In this document: piece after piece, positions 1 through 11,121 of the stretch | How positions within the stretch are numbered: the stretch's first letter is position 1 | Layout: each line of letters starts with the position of its first letter | NCBI GenBank assembly: GCA_021234155.1 | Contig: JAJEKV010000084.1 | Span: forward strand, 2,731,702 to 2,795,701 | DNA from: Isoetes taiwanensis | Taxonomy: Eukaryota > Streptophyta > Lycopodiopsida > Isoetales > Isoetaceae | Length of the DNA stretch: 64,000 bases | Direction of reading: 5' to 3' | Notes under the pieces: model-generated | What the model saw: only the letters and a program-made list of their open reading frames with translations | Databases searched by the model: none | What the model was told of the DNA's origin: nothing | Position numbers and translations under genes: made by a program

Positions 1-3000
1 CATTCACTTTAAAATCTTCCCAAAATGCTAAAAATGTGAGCACCTGCAAGTATCATTCCATTAAGACTACTGCTCCTGATTTCGAGAGGCATTCTTTTCC
101 AAGTACAACAGCGTCATTAATGGCTCCAACAGCAGCCAAGGAATGTGGCAATAGAAAAGTTACGTAGCATTGTTGTCCACAGCAGGTAGTCTTTTATGAC
201 CTATCTGCAACACAGCTCAACACTATAGTAAAATCTTAAAACATAGCAGCATGTAAATCCAAAGCAGCATTTTAGAAACATTTGAATGCACACAAAAAAC
301 AAACTATGAACAGAAACAAAGAAGAAGAAACAAGGAAAGAAAAAACAGAAAGCAAATGTGATTGCTTAACAAGAGCATTGAGGCCACATTTAGGATGAGG
401 TCGCTTATATCTATTCCAGTATGGACCAAACGGAGCTTATCTTACTGCTTGGATCCATTTGATGGCATCTTCTGGGAAGAGGAAGCATTGATGCTATTGT
501 CCAGTGGCTGCTGCTACAGAATTGTATCCTATGTTCAAAGTGCTCTTACATAACCCACTACCAAAGTTACAAATGGCGAAACTAAACAGTTCTTTATTGT
601 GATCTCACAAAGTGTGTGATGTTAGATTGTGTCATGCCTATTATAATGATGCAAAATTATGAAAAGCTTATTTAAATTTGATTAGAAAACTTGTGGTCAG
701 ATAATGTCTGCTCTCATAGCTCCAAGAATTCTTACTCTCAGGCGCTCCCAATGTTGCCAGTTCCCCATGTAGACACGACACATACACAAAACAATATTTA
801 TAGGTGTCTGAATTGAACAAGCAAAGCTTTTACTAATTAGTCGATCTTATGAACAAGGGAGTAATTGTCCAGTTTTACGTCTTTCTCCAGTAATAGTTGA
901 ATGCAAAGTTTAAAGGCACCTAATCCCAAGAAGCTCCTGATTTCATAGACATTCTATCTCCTGTAATATAGAATGCAAGGTTTGGAGCACCTAACCCCAA
1001 GAAGCTTTAGCTGCTCTTTCAAGAACTGGTCCTCTGTAAAGTAGCAGAGCCAACTATCAAATTTTAACTTAGCCTCAAGTTACCTTGCTATCTACCTATC
1101 TAGATAGAAACTTTCATACTCAAGCTCCCATCTCGGTGCCTTAAGGTCTCTTTTAGTACGGGTCTCAGCACCAGGGCAGCTAAGAGTCGGACTTTGTTCT
1201 ACTAAAGACTGCGTGCATCTTTTTAGTTCTTCCTGCAATACCATCATAAAGCAACCACATAATTCAGACATCATATCCAATTTCCAATCATCTTCTTCAA
1301 CTATAGATCAAAATCAACAATCTCTAGGAAGAAAACCCCCAACTTTTGCAAGCCACATTCTTTCAACTCTGCAAATAACTTCACGATGCACTCACGTTAT
1401 TCTTGAGATAATTATTCATAAGACCCGAAACTTGCACAATGCCATGAAGAATCCGCACAACACTCTTCCAAGAAGATATCCGTAGCAGCCATAATCATCT
1501 CTGGAATTTCCAAGTATTTACGGCCGTAGATGAAATCAACGACGGAAACAAATGACCACACCATAAAAGTCTCACTGGTAAAGAACGTGGACACTCTAAA
1601 ATTGCTTCAAAGTGTCTACTTGCGTTTGTGCAAACGTGAATTTTTTTTTTTTGGAATTACCTACGTATATTAGAATGCTTTTTCTGGGTCCCTTTTTTTT
1701 CCGGGAATACCCGTATTTCCCCTTCGCTTCGAGCTCTGGCGCAGGAGAGGCCGTAGTTTGGAGAAGGTGGTTTAGAACCGATGGAACCAAGGGGAGAAGG
1801 AGCAGGAGGTATGAGCGGGAGGTCCACGCACCTCTGGATGTTGGTATTTCGTCACCTAGCTGCTAGATGTGGCGAGGGCGAGTGGCAGCAAAGGAACAAG
1901 TATGGTTGCAGTGTTTCTTGGTCGCCCTTGCTTGATTGCACCGATTTCTTCATGTTCCAGTTCAAAGATGTACCAGTTCTTGCCTAACTATGGTTTCTGT
2001 GTGGCTATGGCCGGATAGTTCTGTTCTTTTAGCTAATAATAGGATGCCACATTTTTATGCCGATTTAGGGATGCAAACTGAGTCCGATGCTTGCTTCAGC
2101 GATATGCAGTATGCACCATGTGGTATTGTTTGGGAAATCGCTCGCCTTAAATCTCTGTTTGTTTTCTGAGATACTTTCTTGCCTTCAAGGCATCCTATTT
2201 TGCTTTCGAGCATTTTGCTGTGGCAATTTCAAGATCAGACTATAGGGTGTGACGATTCTGCAGCCAAATGGCAAAACAATTTAGAAGGGGAAGATTCCTC
2301 CTGGATACGAGACAAACACAGGTACATTCTTGGGTTAATTCCGAAGCCAGCGAGGTTGCCTATTTAGCTTTTCTTCTTTCAAACCGCGGAGGCTCTGCTT
2401 AAATCGTTGAGTTCATTTGCCAGTTCTGTTAAAAAAAACCTGAGCAAACAGTCATACGAAAACCCCAGAGTATTTAGATGGCCTTTCCCCCGGAAGACTT
2501 TCGGTTTACAGCCCCCCTTCCCAGAAAACACCACCGGAAAATTGCAGATGAAGAAAAAACAGGAAAAAACTGGATAAAAAAGTATCGGAAATCTTCAAAA
2601 ACATGAAAAAAGTTGCCGGGAAAAGCTTTTCCGGAGGGGGGATGGCATCCTTTGATCCTAATTCGCAGTAATGGCCATGTGAAGAAAACACTCATAATCT
2701 TAGCTGCCTTCTCTCTGGCAGACTCCACCATGAAATCAACGGACTCACTTTTATGGCCATGCACAGTGATCAGCCTGCCGTCCTTCGCTCTGACGCTAAA
2801 ATCGTCTTCTGTTTATGTCTAAACCAGATGATTCTTTTGCTTGCTTTACTTCGAAGATTCAATTTAGAGTTTAACTATCTGGTACGCCGAATGTCGTGCC
2901 TCCTCCTCTCATAAATTAGGCCTTTTTTTAGTTGGGTTTTCTAAAAAACAGCCTGAGAGGCCGGATTTGCATCTCAATAGTTGCGATTGGGGATTTGCAG

Positions 3001-3731
3001 AAATGCTTTTTTAGATTAAGTAGTGGCCGATACAAAAGAATGAGCAATATGGATTAATTTTTTCCGATTTCGCCTCTGTTTCAAGATGTTTGAAGATCTT
3101 TCCTTTGTTTCTGTACTGGATTTTTTGCTCTATTTTCTGACGGATTCCTGAGCTGTTGCTAAATCCGACTGCTAACAGGGATTGAAAGCCTTGGCTGTTT
3201 GTCTATTTGCCTTTATTTAAAATGCAAATCTGTCTTCTAATGGTGCAGATACGCAATTTTTCCCTTGGTAATACGCTTGACTCAAACATGCAGACGACGA
3301 AAGAAAAAGCTGCAGCGGCGGTTTACATATTGTCTTGGAAGGTTGTTTAGCCCCATTGGTCCGGCTAATAGAATCCAGTAGCTTTCGGAATTTAACTTTT
3401 TATTTTCATTCGTTTGATTAAATCCGACTCTGCACTAGCCCAAGGACTTGCCGCCTCTGGTCAAATGATGATTCAAATGGGCGCAGTTGAACCTTTGCTC
3501 TGATTTTTAGATTTTGCCAATGGATCTTAAGCCAGAAAAATTGCTTGGGGTTTTAAAAAATATAGATGTATCTTTCTCCAACAGAAGATTGCTTCAAGCC
3601 TCCAATTTCGTGCCAAAAAGTCGCTGGGTTTCTTTAATGATTACTAGAAATTAGAACTAGATATATCTATCATTCTTGGAGCATTGGCTATTGCCATATA
3701 AAACAGGCTATGGACGATTGCCCTTGGGATG
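1..3731. other. unassigned sequence left of first solo LTR
   Basis: I recognise no gene here. The minus strand has two short open frames (1594-1412 and 1280-1092) with ordinary protein-like composition, but no motif I can name, and no clear splice sites join them. The plus strand at 1612-2170 has overlapping short frames after a T-rich stretch, also unrecognised. AT-rich non-coding sequence makes up most of 2350-3700. This could include untranslated or intronic parts of a host gene interrupted by the solo LTR at 3737, but nothing seen proves it. Confidence 0.4.
880..1021 (+). repeat. imperfect direct duplication, about 72 bp
   Basis: Two adjacent copies share the core GCACCTAAyCCCAAGAAGCT and surrounding bases: the first spans about 880-950 and the second about 952-1021. 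They differ by scattered substitutions. No coding function is visible. Confidence 0.6.
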
Positions 3732-3736
3732 TTCAC

Positions 3737-5384
3737 TGTGACGCTCCCTGCTAAACATACGGCGCCCGGCCGTACACTCGGCAGGAAATCCCCCGTCCAG
3801 CTCAACAACCGTACGGGCCCTTCGTCTACCCCGCACTCTGAGGTGATCCCTAGTGCGGGGAGGGAACACGAAGGTGTCTTGCGCGCCCTTCCCCTATGGG
3901 CTCCTATAACAGCGGAAGCGATAACACGTCAGAACTAGCATCAAACATATAAGTGCTACCCCGAAGGGTAGTGCCTCACACATATATCAATACAAGGATG
4001 ATAAACATAAACCATAAAACATGAGAGCTCCTACCCAGGCTCAGACTCATAAGGAGGATGACTGACCGGCTAGGCCTCAAGATAGAGCAGACCGAGTCAT
4101 GGCAATGGCGAGGGCTGGCATAGAACAATGGCTAGGGTTGACCACTCCATCCAGCCCCTCCCGTGCATACTTTGCGGATGGGCTAAATCGGGCTCGACAG
4201 ACTCTAGCCTTCCGGGATCACGCAATCCCATGGCATCACCCATCGGGACTACTCGTGTTGCATCTCCCCCGGTCCGACGCAGGCGGGAAGGGTTGCATCT
4301 CCCCTTCCCGTGGTCTAGAGGTTCCGTGGGCATGCTAGAGAATCGTGGCGCACACACGATTCGTGCCGACTTAACCCCCCAAAGCGAGAGCCAAGCCAAC
4401 ACTTGCGGCTCTCGAGAGGCGTGGACACCGTTGCTCCCCGTGAGGTGTCGGACCCATGCTCGGCCCACGCGAAGTGACCGACCATAAGCCTAGCCCGCTA
4501 TGGGATCCCCCGAAGCCCCCACTCGGCAGGGATCCTCCCTCCACATTCCCTCTAGCTCCGTTATATGGTGCTGAGTCGTATCATAGCCTCGATAGCCTGG
4601 TGGGCTCCTATGCACAGGCCGCAACTAATAGGAACTAGGGGATCTACTCTAGGAGCATACTACATATGGCCCTAGGTCTCTACCCCCCTTCCCAAAACAA
4701 GAGAAGCAAACATGATCAACCATCATCGCATAATCATCACATCATGAGAATAATCATAAGAAGAACATCTTAACCTAAGCATACAAATCTAACTAATGGT
4801 TAGGGTTCATTGATTAGGGTTCAAGATGTTGAATACGGGTTCTAGGATGGCTCTACTCTAGATACAAGATACTAGCATATCTGGGATGCTAATTCCAGAT
4901 AAGCTATCACAACTACTACCTTACATACTCTTGAAGCTCTCCCTCCGTGATCCGGTGTGCCTCCATGGTCTTCGACTCACGTGATGCTCGCTCTTGCTCC
5001 AAGAACGAAGTCTATCCCCTGCCGCTGCCGCACCGGGTCTATACCACACAAACGATGTTCGAAACGAAGTTTCGAACGAGTAGGTGAGTCTCTGGGTGCT
5101 AGGGCTGGAAAAGAGGCCTAGGGTTAGGGTTTAGGCATATATAAGTTAGGTCCACCTAGGATGCCACGTGGCACCAATCGGGTGAGTCCTGTGTGGCGGG
5201 TGCCCAATAGGTTAAGGCCACGTGGATAATGGTCTTAGCCTATGGTTGGCTAAGTTATGTGAATAACTTGGCCATGCCCCCTAGTGCCACAATCTATGGT
5301 ATACAAGGCTGTGAAGATAGACTTGTATAGTGACGGATCCAGGAATATACGTATTTATGGCGTATATTCCCCTGGACCGTCACA
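3737..5384 (+). mobile_element. solo LTR, family S (1648 bp), plus orientation
   Basis: The unit begins TGTGACGCTCC and ends GGACCGTCACA, so it has the TG...CA ends of an LTR. It is flanked by identical 5-bp duplications, TTCAC at 3732-3736 and at 5385-5389. No retroviral-type internal region lies next to it, so it is best read as a solo LTR left by recombination between two LTRs. A second copy in the opposite orientation lies at 27387-29029 with its own target duplication. The last 54 bp (5331-5384) form an imperfect hairpin with arms GTGACGG.TCCAGG / CCTGGACCGTCAC. The reading frames inside (for example 4128-4487) are incidental: the second copy has them broken in different places. A DNA transposon is less likely because of the TG/CA ends and the 5-bp duplication. 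Confidence 0.88.
5136..5145 (+). promoter_or_regulatory. TATA-like box inside solo LTR
   Basis: CATATATAAG lies about 240 bp before the 3' end of the LTR, a plausible place for the U3 promoter of the parent retrotransposon. The other copy has a weaker TATA-like sequence (CTTTATAG, minus strand near 27627), so the box is not strictly conserved. Confidence 0.4.
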
Positions 5385-5488
5385 TTCACTCTGAAGAACA
5401 GCTGCAGGCGATCTTGCTACCTGTAGGCCCGTGTTGTTCAAAAGGCCTATGTTTTTTTATTTTCGAGTTTGATTCCTTTTCAGATAGT

Positions 5489-5561
5489 GTGATCTGATAT
5501 TTGATGCCCCATTTCTCACTTGCTAGCGTGATCTGATATTTGATGCCCCATTTCTCACTTG
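5489..5561 (+). repeat. 34-bp direct duplication
   Basis: GTGATCTGATATTTGATGCC followed by CCATTTCTCACTTG occurs at 5489-5522 and again at 5528-5561, identical apart from the spacer. It looks like a recent small tandem duplication. Confidence 0.85.
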
Positions 5562-5596
5562 GTTCTTGAATGTTGGATCAGCATCTGAAAGAGTAG

Positions 5597-5836
5597 CCAG
5601 AGATCACAGATGTTTTCGAAAATTCCAAGGAGTTTGATGGTGGGCTTGCTAACTGTCCCAATTTTGAGGCTCGCCCTTTTCCAGATGAACGAGGTTTCAG
5701 AATTCCGGTGGGATTAAACCCACCAAGCCGAATTATACCGACCAAGCAAGCCGATAGCATAAATTTTCCTGTAACTCTCAGGAAGCCTAAAACAGAAGAA
5801 AAAGTTTACCATTTATTTAATTTCGGAGCTCTTTGA
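5597..5836 (+). other. unrecognised open frame of 79 codons, possible exon remnant
   Basis: The plus frame is open from just after a TAG at 5594-5596 to a TGA at 5834-5836. Its translation is compositionally protein-like, with segments such as FENSKEFDGGLAN and GFRIPVGLNPPSRI, and it contains no ATG near its start, so it would be an internal or terminal exon rather than a complete gene. I do not recognise the family. It starts about 210 bp downstream of the solo LTR, so an LTR insertion in or next to a host gene is possible. No function is proposed. Confidence 0.25.
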
Positions 5837-5946
5837 AGATGTCTGCAAACCCATGTATTTGTGTGACAAAGTCTACGTTTTGCAAGCTTGGTAGAAAAAT
5901 TTAACGGCCCCTGGATGGAGAACTAGACTTGGTGTACGTATACAGG

Positions 5947-6031
5947 AATGTCAATTTACTTGACATTCACGAGATAAACAGGCGACGCGAGCGCTCGTTG
6001 ACATCTCGTGAATGTCAAGTAAATTGACATT
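5947..6031. repeat. perfect 28-bp inverted repeat with 29-nt loop
   Basis: Positions 5947-5974 are the exact reverse complement of 6004-6031. Each arm is itself partly palindromic (TGTCAATTTACTTGACA). The loop is GC-rich (GGCGACGCGAGCGCTCG). This would fold into a stable hairpin or cruciform. It resembles a small foldback element; no target duplication could be fixed. Confidence 0.85.
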
Positions 6032-6074
6032 ATTGTAACGCGGGAAGACGCTTAGATTCAATTCCTCACGCCAA

Positions 6075-6128
6075 GAATGTCGAGTAAAAGGCCTGAATGT
6101 CGGGTAAAAAATCTGAATGTCGGGTAAA
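6075..6128 (+). repeat. three 20-bp spaced copies of GAATGTCGGGTAAA
   Basis: GAATGTCGAGTAAA (6075), GAATGTCGGGTAAA (6095) and GAATGTCGGGTAAA (6115) repeat with an exact 20-bp period. The motif is a diverged form of the GAATGTCAAGTAAA found in the right arm of the neighbouring hairpin, so both belong to one repeat structure. Confidence 0.75.
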
Positions 6129-6131
6129 CGC

Positions 6132-7464
6132 GTAGAGCTAAATTTTATTAATATTCCTTATAAGAAAAGCGCCACGTGGCAAGGCGCTACTGGTGGACGC
6201 GGCGGAATTGAATCTAACTGTTTTTTACTAAACCAAGAAACCGAGCTACAGGCTGCCTTTGACATAAGAATAGGTTGAAGAAAGCATGAAAGCCAGTTTT
6301 CCAAACCACACCGCATATTTGAGTTGTTTCTTATGCACACATGTGGATTGAACAACAAATCTAAAGCCACTATACATATTAAAAGTGGGCTCGTTATAGA
6401 ATGTTTGCAAGTGTTTTGCATTTTGTGGTCGATGGTTTACACCATCATTAACCTATTCACATTTTCTTTAAGATACAGTATGATCCCACCTTGCTCAACA
6501 CTCAATGCATGCGAAATTTTCTTTCGTTCGTACATACCTCTCTAGCACAAGCATCTGCCATCCATTGACGATTCTTTCTGGAAACATGTGCATGTAGGTT
6601 TAGCGCCCTGTCTATGATGTCTTCAAGAATTTCATAAACTTAGGGAGTTTTTATGGGCAATTGCATGAATGAATATGATATAGTAAGAATGGGTTAACCA
6701 TGTAACATTAACTTTCCAAATTCAAACGGGTAACTTTAACACCACCTTAGTTAGACGCAATACCGACAAAGCCATAACGGATAACGCCTATATGTGCAGA
6801 AAATATGCATATGCTTTGTGTAAACAAATGTTGTGAAAATTTAGGAACATAAAAAAATGTGAGTTTCAAACAGCTCAACTTTCCAGTTGCATATAAAATT
6901 GCAACAAACATTATAGTCTTCCTATTTCATTATGCACAAACAAAAGTAGGTTGGCAAATTCCAAACAACAAGAAAGTATCACAATTTCAATGACATTTCA
7001 ATTGGAGCATGTTATTCATAGTATTGTTTCATATGTGCATAACCCAACAAAAGAATATGACTTTAAAAACATAAGAATTGCCAAACTTGCAATATCGACA
7101 TATCAAAACAGACATCTACTTGGTTCATCTTCCACAAGGTCAAGGACCAACATGTTTGCCCCCCTTCAAAATATCTATATTGACATGCCCTTTTACTCGG
7201 AGTCACATTTCAGTTCGACTGCCACGGGTTCATAGATACCTTAGAGACATTAATTTAATATTGAAGAGCGTAATAAGATTGCATAGCTTTTTGATATAGA
7301 TCATATGTTTGGTACAACACAAATTGCATTTAATTTTGCACAAATTTGCAACATGTCATACAAAATTCGCTCAGAGCCAATCATTCTAAAAAAAATATAT
7401 ATTAAAAACAAACATTGCGACATTGACGTATTTTGTCGGTGGTTGTATTTTGATTCAACTATTA
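6132..7464. other. AT-rich unassigned sequence
   Basis: Only short, unrecognised frames are present and there are no splice-like exon blocks that I can support. Nothing suggests an RNA gene. Confidence 0.4.
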
Positions 7465-9463
7465 GAGCTTGCACAAGCGAGCGCCTTATATGTCAACCAC
7501 CTGTCATGTTTAAACCACCTGAATTATCATGGCTCAAACACGACATGCGTCCGCCCCCATCCAATGGATCCATATGGGATCCATGCCTCCATCCTCCCTC
7601 CTCGCCATGGATCCCATAATAAATTCACCCACCCAGCTGCAACTTAGTTGCCCGCATATTTTGGTTGGAAGTCATGTTTGAGCCAACTCTCTTCCGCTCA
7701 TTTCATTTTGCAAGAACGGTTGCTTTGGGGTTTGGAAACGTAATGGAAGATCGATAGAACCTCGACCATTTGGGATTTATGGAGGCTGAGTCGCGTTTGC
7801 TTTGAGTAATTACTACATGAGAATAGCACAAATCGACTTGCCAAAGATTAATTTATTCATTAGAGCCAAAAAGATTCATAAACCGCCTCGTATGAATGCA
7901 CAATGTTCATAGGATTACTCAAAAATCGGGTTAGGATTTGGTAAGCTTGCAGATCTGATATATAACTACAATACAATAGGAACATTTGGGGTGGTTGATG
8001 CGGAGTCATGATTTGTTGTCAAACTCAAGTGAATGGGCAATTGGCATGGCATTTTCTCATTCAAACTCAAATGCCTGTTTGTTTTGCTCGATTTCAAAAA
8101 GATTGGATGTTCAATGCAGATTCATAATCCAAGATGCAATGATTCGTTCACCCAAAATGATATGGAGGTCGATTTGTCGAAAGCAACCGCTTGTCGCAGT
8201 AAGAATTATGATCCTGTTTTTGCTTTCTTTGGAATTTTGCATGCGAGCGATGAGTCTTGTTTCCAAAATTACCGCGGGTTGATGCGGGGATGTATTCGGA
8301 TCCGTAATTCAATCCGTTCGAGAATCCACCCAAGGGTTCGTTCACCAAAATGATCTTGAATGGACAAGAAGAAAAGCAATAGGAGATCCAAATAGAACCT
8401 CGCTACATTCTCACTACACGGTTATATCGATTTTATCGAAGGAGAGATGAAGAATGTCCATTCCCCAACAAGCTTTTACAAGAAAGTCACGTAAAACCGT
8501 GAAGCTTGGTTCTTTGAGCAAGCCAGACATGAATAGCCATCTAAATTCCACAATGTAAGCTTGAATTGAATACTTATGACACCGTTTTTTTGGCAAATGA
8601 CACCGTTTGTTTTGCTTATCCATGTTCAATGTTGTAGGTACTGGTGCAGTTACGGGCCTCAGGACCTTAGTGAGGATCAACATCCAATTGAAATGCCAAG
8701 CAAAGGAAAGGGGAAGCGCAAGATCAAATGGAGTAGAGGAGTTGATGCTGTTGATGGACAACAGCCTAATGTTTTTGATGCAAATGAACAGCAGCCAAAG
8801 CCAATTGAGAATACAAATTCAAGGAAGAGAAGCATGAATACAAATTCTCTGGCTCTGGTATGGTGTGCAGGTTGCTAAACCCTAATGCAAAACCCTGACC
8901 GGCTGGGATCCATCAATCTAAATCGATTTCCACAAAGAATAATCGATGCCACAGCTTCAACAGGGCAGATCACAACAAGTTACAGACTTTTGGCGGCTTA
9001 CAGATGTCGAAGGGTTTGAATGCAACCACAGGGAGAGAACGGAATGGAAAGAGCTGAAAAAACTTCAAAAAAATGCAAGAACTGACCTCAAATTTCTGGG
9101 CGCCCTTGAAAATCGGCCTCCATCATACACCTGCTGGCTGTTCTTCATGATTATTCAAGACCATGATTTGTTTTGGCATCGATAATGCGGGATGAATGAT
9201 GGCGCCACTGAAATTCCTCTGTTTCTAAAATTCAAACGGGGTTCTTCTTCTTCTTGGTTCAAACATGACAGTCAGAAAGTACTGTCAGAAATGTCCCACA
9301 TGACATGCATGGCATGACTAAAGTTGGCATACATGGAGACATGGATCCCATATGGATCGATTGGATGGGGATGGATGCCTGTCATGTTTGAACCAGGATA
9401 ATTCATATGGTTTAAACATGACGGTGGTTGACATATAAGGCGCTCGTTGCACAAGGCACGCTC
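7465..9463. mobile_element. roughly 2-kb element with ~125-bp terminal inverted repeats, possible Pack-MULE-like DNA transposon
   Basis: Positions about 7465-7590 match the reverse complement of about 9336-9463 with a few mismatches. Shared landmarks in order are GCGAGCGCCTTATATGTCAA, CCACC, TGTCATGTTTAAACCA, CATCCAATnGATCCATATGG and GATCCATG. Such long inverted termini are typical of Mutator-like non-autonomous elements. The interior has no transposase that I recognise but does carry sequence that looks like host coding DNA (8636-8878 and 8946-9185), as in elements that have captured gene fragments. I could not find a convincing 9-bp target duplication, so the exact ends and the superfamily are uncertain. 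Confidence 0.55.
8636..8878 (+). pseudogene. possible captured exon inside the TIR element
   Basis: The frame starts after an AG in a TTGTAG context that could be a splice acceptor. It reads RYWCSYGPQD, then a basic stretch PSKGKGKRKIKW and a Gln/Asn-rich tail ending at a TAA. The YWCSYGP.D block reminds me of an uncharacterised plant protein family with a Cys-rich domain, but the following conserved part is missing. The similarity rests on memory of one short motif, so treat it as weak. The neighbouring frame 8946-9185 (segment ARTDLKFLGALENRPPSYTC) may be another exon of the captured sequence; I do not recognise it. Confidence 0.28.
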
Positions 9464-10023
9464 CGCCAGCGCTAAATTCTTGTCTTGTAATAATAAAATA
9501 TAATAAAAGAATGCCTTTTCTTTTTAACGAAATTTGACACCCTATGACTTTAAAACCTAGAATTTTAATTAGACACCCAATAGAATTTTGCCATGTCACA
9601 AAATTATAGTTGCGATATATTCCACTTGACTGGAAGTTAAATTAAAAATACCCACGTGGCGTTGCTAAGCCCTTTTTTAAAGGACAGGCAATATTGGCCG
9701 GCCCAAAAAAATAATATAACTGTCCCTTCTCAGATGTTGCCATGTGGATCTTTATTTTGGCTTTTTGTTCTATTTTCCTTTCTTGGCTTTTTAATGTGTC
9801 TTACGTGGATTTTTTATAATTCACATGTGGAATCACCTTGTGAAAACCATTAATTTTTATTACGGAACTTTAATTCCACGTCCTCAAAGATGTCCATCCT
9901 AGTCGAATCTCACCCTTACTTTTATCCACTCCTTTTGGGCCTTTCGTGGATGACCTTTGGGCCTTCTTGGGTCTTGATCGCGGCTGCAGCACGCGGGAGC
10001 GTGAGTGAATAGATTCGACATAA
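9464..10023. other. unassigned sequence
   Basis: AT-rich DNA with one hydrophobic short frame (9656-9853, segment LFWLFVLFSFLGFLM) that has no recognised homologue and sits in low-complexity sequence. No supported gene. Confidence 0.4.
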
Positions 10024-10491
10024 TCAGGTAACCTGTCGCATACCTCCAAAGACTCTTTGAATTTTTTGGATCAATAACAGACTTATTTGGCTTTGAAAGA
10101 CAGTCGATCCCCATGAATTCACAACATTCTTGACCTTGCCTTCCTTTTCCCAGAACAATGGCTGTAGGGTTTTGCATACATCTTCCCCAGGCACTCTCGC
10201 CACGTTTTTTATTCTAGGCCAATTCAGAAGATGACCTTTAGGACTAAAAACCAAAGAAGCACAGTCGACAACAGGGACTCTCAAAGCTGTAATGTCGTAA
10301 ACCCTGGTAAACGCATATTCATCGAGGAAGAAATTTTTGTGCCCAATGCTGGATTTGCAGACTGGCAAGATATGCTGTGGAATTATACTTGGAGTGGAGC
10401 AAATATTACACCATGGTTTTTTCCATGTAGATCCAGTGAATCTTTTTGAACACCTGCATGTGTCATGTGAAGTAGAAACGAGAAGAACCAC
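10024..10491 (-). pseudogene. Trm5-like (Met-10+ family) N-terminal fragment
   Basis: The 155-codon minus frame contains DEYAFTRVYDITALRVP, followed by a Cys-containing stretch and then GHLLNWPRIKNVARVPGE. This pattern resembles the N-terminal part of plant Met-10+/Trm5-type tRNA (guanine37-N1)-methyltransferases, which methylate G37 next to the anticodon. The methyltransferase domain itself, with its SAM-binding motifs, is absent. The reading frame decays after about residue 125. The piece starts within four bases of an ABC1K fragment on the opposite strand, so it is a displaced fragment rather than a gene in place. The family call depends on one remembered block and is moderate. Confidence 0.42.
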
Positions 10492-11101
10492 ATCCTGGTA
10501 ATATTGCTGTTGGTGATGCCAACAGTGGCCGTTTCATCTTCTATGATTTTGGTATGATGTGCAGGTAACAATTCTTTCTCTGATCCTCTTGTTGTTGGGT
10601 CAAGGATCTCTATTTCTTCTAGGTTACATGGCTGATAAACGTTGATATCATTTTCTCTGAACTGTGACTAAATTAAAAAATTCCACTCATGCACATCTGT
10701 TGCCTGCAGCATTAGTCCAAACATCAGGGATGGACTTGTTGAAGCTTTTTACGGAGTTTATGAAAAGGACCCTGATAAGGTTGGTATATGAACAAGAGTG
10801 TCAATAGATATTACTTAAGCTGCTAATGATTAAATTACAATTCAAGGTATTTGAAGAGGGAGAAAAGGAGCAGAACAAGAAATTGCATCTTGTAGCAATA
10901 GGTATGGCACCATAAACCATGGCACTTGGTTTTAATGATTCGTTTGTTGAGTTATTGTCGTTCGGTCTTTTTCTGGTAAGATATATTACTCTTAATCCAA
11001 ATAATCTGAAAAAAGCTATGTTGGACCCTTTATTTATCTTGCCATCATGTTATAGGCAAAGCAGTTGACCCTCTTTTTGACATATCTGAGATTGCAAGAC
11101 C
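10488..11101 (+). pseudogene. ABC1K (ABC1/ADCK/UbiB-like) kinase fragment, four exons
   Basis: Four exon pieces keep reading phase across GT...AG junctions: about 10488-10564 (PHPGNIAV, then GRFIFYDFGMMC), 10710-10779 (SISPNIRDGLVEAFYGVYEK), 10847-10901 (EEGEKEQNKKLHLVAIG) and 11056-11101 (GKAVDPLFDISEIARP). HPGN and the YDFG metal-binding motif are hallmarks of the ABC1 atypical kinases, which in plants sit mostly in plastids (plastoglobules) or mitochondria and act in prenylquinone metabolism. The family normally has GSISPN; here Gly is replaced by Cys (CSISPN). Sequence that should lie between exon 2 and exon 3 and between exon 3 and exon 4 is missing, as are the N-terminal KxGQ and the C-terminal parts. 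The piece is therefore a degraded or captured fragment. Confidence 0.72.
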
Positions 11102-11121
11102 GTAAGTTTACAAGTTGTAGT

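Noticed and set aside
4097-4487. Overlapping 120-codon frames on both strands inside the solo LTR
   Set aside because: Neither is conserved in the other LTR copy; frames are incidental to GC-rich LTR sequence.
5110-5135. Telomere-like GGGTTAGGGTTTAGG
   Set aside because: Only two degenerate units, inside the solo LTR and shared with its second copy; not a telomere or interstitial telomere array.
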